Below, piece after piece: positions 61,551 to 64,000 of a DNA stretch of 64,000 bases. Both the position numbers and the translations under genes were made by a program. Under the pieces are notes generated by a model. The model had not been told where the DNA came from. It worked only from the letters and a program-made list of their open reading frames with translations, and searched no databases. Position 1 is the stretch's first letter, and the number at the start of each line of letters is the position of its first letter. The DNA is taken from assembly GCA_028283725.1 (NCBI GenBank), contig JAPWKC010000003.1:558001-622000 (forward strand). Reading direction: 5' to 3'. The DNA comes from Neorhizobium sp. Lineage in GTDB: Bacteria > Pseudomonadota > Alphaproteobacteria > Rhizobiales > Rhizobiaceae.

Positions 61551-63107
61551 ATGACCGGAAGCAAGTCGGGTTACATACTGGCGATCGACCAGGGAACGAC
61601 ATCGACGCGGGCAATCGTTTTCGATGAGAAAATGACGGTGGTGGCCACCGGCCAGCAGGAATTTCCCCAGATCTTTCCGCGATCCGGATGGGTCGAACAC
61701 GATCCGGAGGCGATCTGGCAGAGCGTTGTTGCAACGGTCGGACAGGCGCTTTCGAAGGCGAAGCTCGCGGCCGCCGATATCGCGGCGATCGGCATCACCA
61801 ACCAGCGCGAGACGGCCGTCGTTTGGGACGCAAAGACCGGCAAGCCGATCTATAACGCCATCGTCTGGCAGGACCGGCGCACGTCGGATTACTGCGAGCG
61901 GCTGAAGGCGGAGGGGTTGGAGGGGCTTTTCATCCGCCGCACCGGCCTGATCCTCGATCCGTATTTTTCCGGCACCAAGGTCAACTGGATCCTGTCCAAC
62001 GTGCGCGGCGCGCGAAAAAAGGCCGATAAAGGCGAACTCCGCTTCGGCACGATCGATACGTTTCTCATCCACCGGCTGACCGGCGGGCGCAGCTTCGTCA
62101 CCGATGCGACCAATGCGTCGCGTACACTTCTTTTCGATATCCGCAAGAACCGCTGGGATGCGGATCTCTGCGATATCCTGCAGGTGCCGGCGTCGATGCT
62201 GCCGCAGGTGAAGGATTGCGCCGCCGATTTCGGCATCACCGACAAGGCGTTGTTCGGCGCGGAAATCCCGATCCTCGGGGTTGCCGGCGATCAGCAGGCG
62301 GCAACGATCGGGCAGGCGTGCTTTTCGCCCGGCATGGTCAAGTCCACCTACGGCACGGGGTGCTTTGCGGTTCTGAATACGGGCAAGGATCTGGTGCGCT
62401 CGAAGAACCGGCTGCTGACGACAATCGCCTACCGGATGGGCGGCAAGACCACCTATGCGCTCGAAGGCTCGATCTTCATCGCAGGCGCTGCCGTGCAATG
62501 GCTGCGCGACGGGCTGAAGATCATCGACAAGGCCTCGCAAACGGGCGAACTGGCAGAAAAGGCCGATCCGCGGCAGTCGGTCTATCTCGTGCCGGCCTTT
62601 ACCGGGCTTGGCGCACCGCATTGGGACGCAGAGGCGCGCGGTGCGCTGTTCGGCCTGACGCGGGCCACGGGCCCGGCGGAAATCTCCCGCGCGGCGCTCG
62701 AAGCCGTCTGCTACCAGACCAACGATCTTCTCGAGGCGATGCGCAAGGATTGGCGGGCACGCGGTTCAAAGGCGACCGGTGGCAAAGCGGCCGGTGCCAA
62801 GGCGGGCGGCGGTGGCGAGACCGTGCTGCGTGTCGATGGCGGCATGGTGGCATCGGACTGGACGATGCAGCGGCTTGCCGATCTTCTCGATGCACCGGTC
62901 GACCGGCCGGTCATTCTGGAAACGACGGCACTCGGGGCCGCGTGGCTGGCCGGCTCGCGGGCCGGCGTGTGGCCGGACCAGCAAGCCTTTTCAGACCTCT
63001 GGGCGCGCGAAAAACGATTCGTGCCGGCAATGGAGCGGCGCACCCGTGCCGCCCTCGTTCGCGGCTGGCGCGATGCCGTTCGCCGCACGCTGACGCATCC
63101 TTCGTAA
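61551..63107 (+). CDS. glpK: Glycerol kinase
   Basis: A 518-residue FGGY kinase: [80 protein letters not shown] and [17 protein letters not shown]. It phosphorylates glycerol to glycerol-3-phosphate. A low-complexity insertion (about residues 405-422) lies in the C-terminal domain. GGAGGGAGGG precedes ATG 61551. Confidence 0.93.
   Translation: MTGSKSGYILAIDQGTTSTRAIVFDEKMTVVATGQQEFPQIFPRSGWVEHDPEAIWQSVVATVGQALSKAKLAAADIAAIGITNQRETAVVWDAKTGKPIYNAIVWQDRRTSDYCERLKAEGLEGLFIRRTGLILDPYFSGTKVNWILSNVRGARKKADKGELRFGTIDTFLIHRLTGGRSFVTDATNASRTLLFDIRKNRWDADLCDILQVPASMLPQVKDCAADFGITDKALFGAEIPILGVAGDQQAATIGQACFSPGMVKSTYGTGCFAVLNTGKDLVRSKNRLLTTIAYRMGGKTTYALEGSIFIAGAAVQWLRDGLKIIDKASQTGELAEKADPRQSVYLVPAFTGLGAPHWDAEARGALFGLTRATGPAEISRAALEAVCYQTNDLLEAMRKDWRARGSKATGGKAAGAKAGGGGETVLRVDGGMVASDWTMQRLADLLDAPVDRPVILETTALGAAWLAGSRAGVWPDQQAFSDLWAREKRFVPAMERRTRAALVRGWRDAVRRTLTHPS
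62763..62816 (+). repeat. 15-bp in-frame repeat inserted in glycerol kinase
   Basis: Units [15 protein letters not shown] (five residues, 15 bp each) followed by a Gly run are inserted between the conserved AMRKDW helix and the ETVLRVDGG strand, where most relatives have only a short loop. Confidence 0.8.
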
Positions 63108-63270
63108 TCCTATTCGCCCAGACCTCGGCCAGCCGCGAACCTGCGGAAAAGCCTCGCTTTTCTGCATGGGTCCCACAGCTTCCTGCGGGAAAAACAGGCA
63201 AAGCTGCAACCTTGCGGTTTCAAAATCGGGCGGCTTGGCCTATGGTCCGCGCACGTAACGAGGGAATATG

Positions 63271-64000
63271 ATGTTGAAGTCAGTGCGCGGCGGGATGTTT
63301 TTCCTGCTCATGACCCTTTGCCTTGCGGCAGGGGTCAGCAATGCCGAAGCGGGTTACGCCCATTTCATCTACGATGCCACCAACAAAAAAGTTCTCGCTT
63401 CGGAAAACGCCGACGAGCTCAATCACCCGGCATCGCTCACCAAGATGATGACGCTCTACCTGACCTTCGAGACGCTGCGCGCCGGCAAGATCCGTTGGGA
63501 CGATACCGTGATGATGACGCCGAATGCGGCGTCGAAAAGCCCCACCAAGCTCGGCCTTCCCGCCGGCCAGACGATCACCGTGCGCGAGGCCGTGCTTGCG
63601 ATGATCGTACGCTCGGCCAATGACGCCGCCGCCGCGATGGGCGATTTCCTCGGCGGCGACGAGGAGCGGTTCGCCGGCGTGATGACGGCGCGGGCGCGCC
63701 AGCTCGGCATGAACGGCACGGTGTTCCGCAACGCTTCGGGCCTGCCCGACGACGCACAGGTCACGACCGCCCATGACATGGCGGTGCTGTCGCTGGCGCT
63801 GGTGCAGAATTTCCCCAAGGAATATGCGCTGTTTTCCTCGCCCAACATGGAATTTCGTGGCAAGCGCCTGCGCGGCCATAACAACCTGATGTACCGCTAT
63901 CCCGGCATGGACGGGATCAAGACCGGCTTCACCAATGCCTCCGGCTTCAATATCGCCAGTGCCGTCACCGTCGACGGCCGCCGTATCATCGGCGTCGTCA
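63271..64000 (+). CDS. D-alanyl-D-alanine carboxypeptidase (partial)
   Basis: The first 243 residues of a penicillin-binding protein of the DacA/PBP5 type: signal peptide (SVRGGMFFLLMTLCLAAGVSNAEA), the SxxK motif in HPASLTKMM, SxN in VRSANDAA, and KTG in GIKTGFT. It trims peptidoglycan peptides in the periplasm and runs off the right edge. ATG 63271 gives five bases to AGGGA; ATG 63268 is equally possible. Confidence 0.9.
   Translation, partial: MLKSVRGGMFFLLMTLCLAAGVSNAEAGYAHFIYDATNKKVLASENADELNHPASLTKMMTLYLTFETLRAGKIRWDDTVMMTPNAASKSPTKLGLPAGQTITVREAVLAMIVRSANDAAAAMGDFLGGDEERFAGVMTARARQLGMNGTVFRNASGLPDDAQVTTAHDMAVLSLALVQNFPKEYALFSSPNMEFRGKRLRGHNNLMYRYPGMDGIKTGFTNASGFNIASAVTVDGRRIIGVV

Overview
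This window looks like a chromosomal segment of an alphaproteobacterium of the Rhizobiales, most likely the Rhizobiaceae (Rhizobium/Agrobacterium relatives). The evidence is the high GC content, the 5-methylaminomethyl-2-thiouridine genes in split form, rhizobial-type small hypothetical proteins, a membrane-bound gluconate/sugar dehydrogenase, PuuD-type urate oxidation, and two copies of a dispersed intergenic element of the kind common in rhizobia. There is no phage, plasmid backbone, insertion sequence or CRISPR array. One tRNA gene (Arg, anticodon CCG) is present.

Layout. 0-5.5 kb: tail of a probable LysR regulator, a methyl-accepting chemotaxis protein, a PilZ-like protein, a stand-alone SpoA/FliN-like protein, a DUF2325 protein, then truncated haemoglobin with DUF423. 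5.6-11 kb: a three-subunit membrane sugar (gluconate-type) dehydrogenase (cytochrome c, small subunit, frameshifted GMC flavoprotein) divergent from a LysR regulator. 11.7-16.4 kb: a 1553-residue protein made of 192 octapeptides arranged in a strict 17-octad (408 bp) super-repeat; this is the most unusual object here. 16.5-26.6 kb: glycosyltransferase, metallophosphoesterase, tRNA, J-like protein, the transglutaminase / alpha-E / ATP-grasp trio, a DEAD-box helicase and a small secreted protein. 26.9-34.8 kb: a large hybrid histidine kinase, ACT protein, FMN reductase, and the divergent MnmD and MnmC-like oxidoreductase genes. 34.1-38.8 kb: a ureide operon (DUF1045, puuE, uraD, a MntA/HepT toxin-antitoxin pair, allA, uraH, phosphoesterase). 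39-45 kb: nuclease-like protein, LLM monooxygenase, lytic transglycosylase, LldD, MYG1. 45.5-57.5 kb: guanine deaminase, PuuD, LysR regulator, XdhC, EamA transporter, XdhB, XdhA. 57.5-64 kb: 3-hydroxybutyrate dehydrogenase, YidB, a small secreted protein, diguanylate cyclase, glycerol kinase and the start of a D-Ala-D-Ala carboxypeptidase.

The genes between about 34 and 57.5 kb form a nearly complete purine route: guanine to xanthine (guaD), xanthine to urate (xdhABC), urate to 5-hydroxyisourate (puuD), then uraH, uraD and puuE to allantoate, and allA at the ureidoglycolate step. The allantoate-hydrolysing enzyme is not in the window.

A recurring theme is a heavy load of short tandem repeats, both between genes and as in-frame insertions in conserved enzymes (the hybrid kinase, XdhA, GlpK). 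All names come from reading translated sequence and recognising family motifs; no database search was run.
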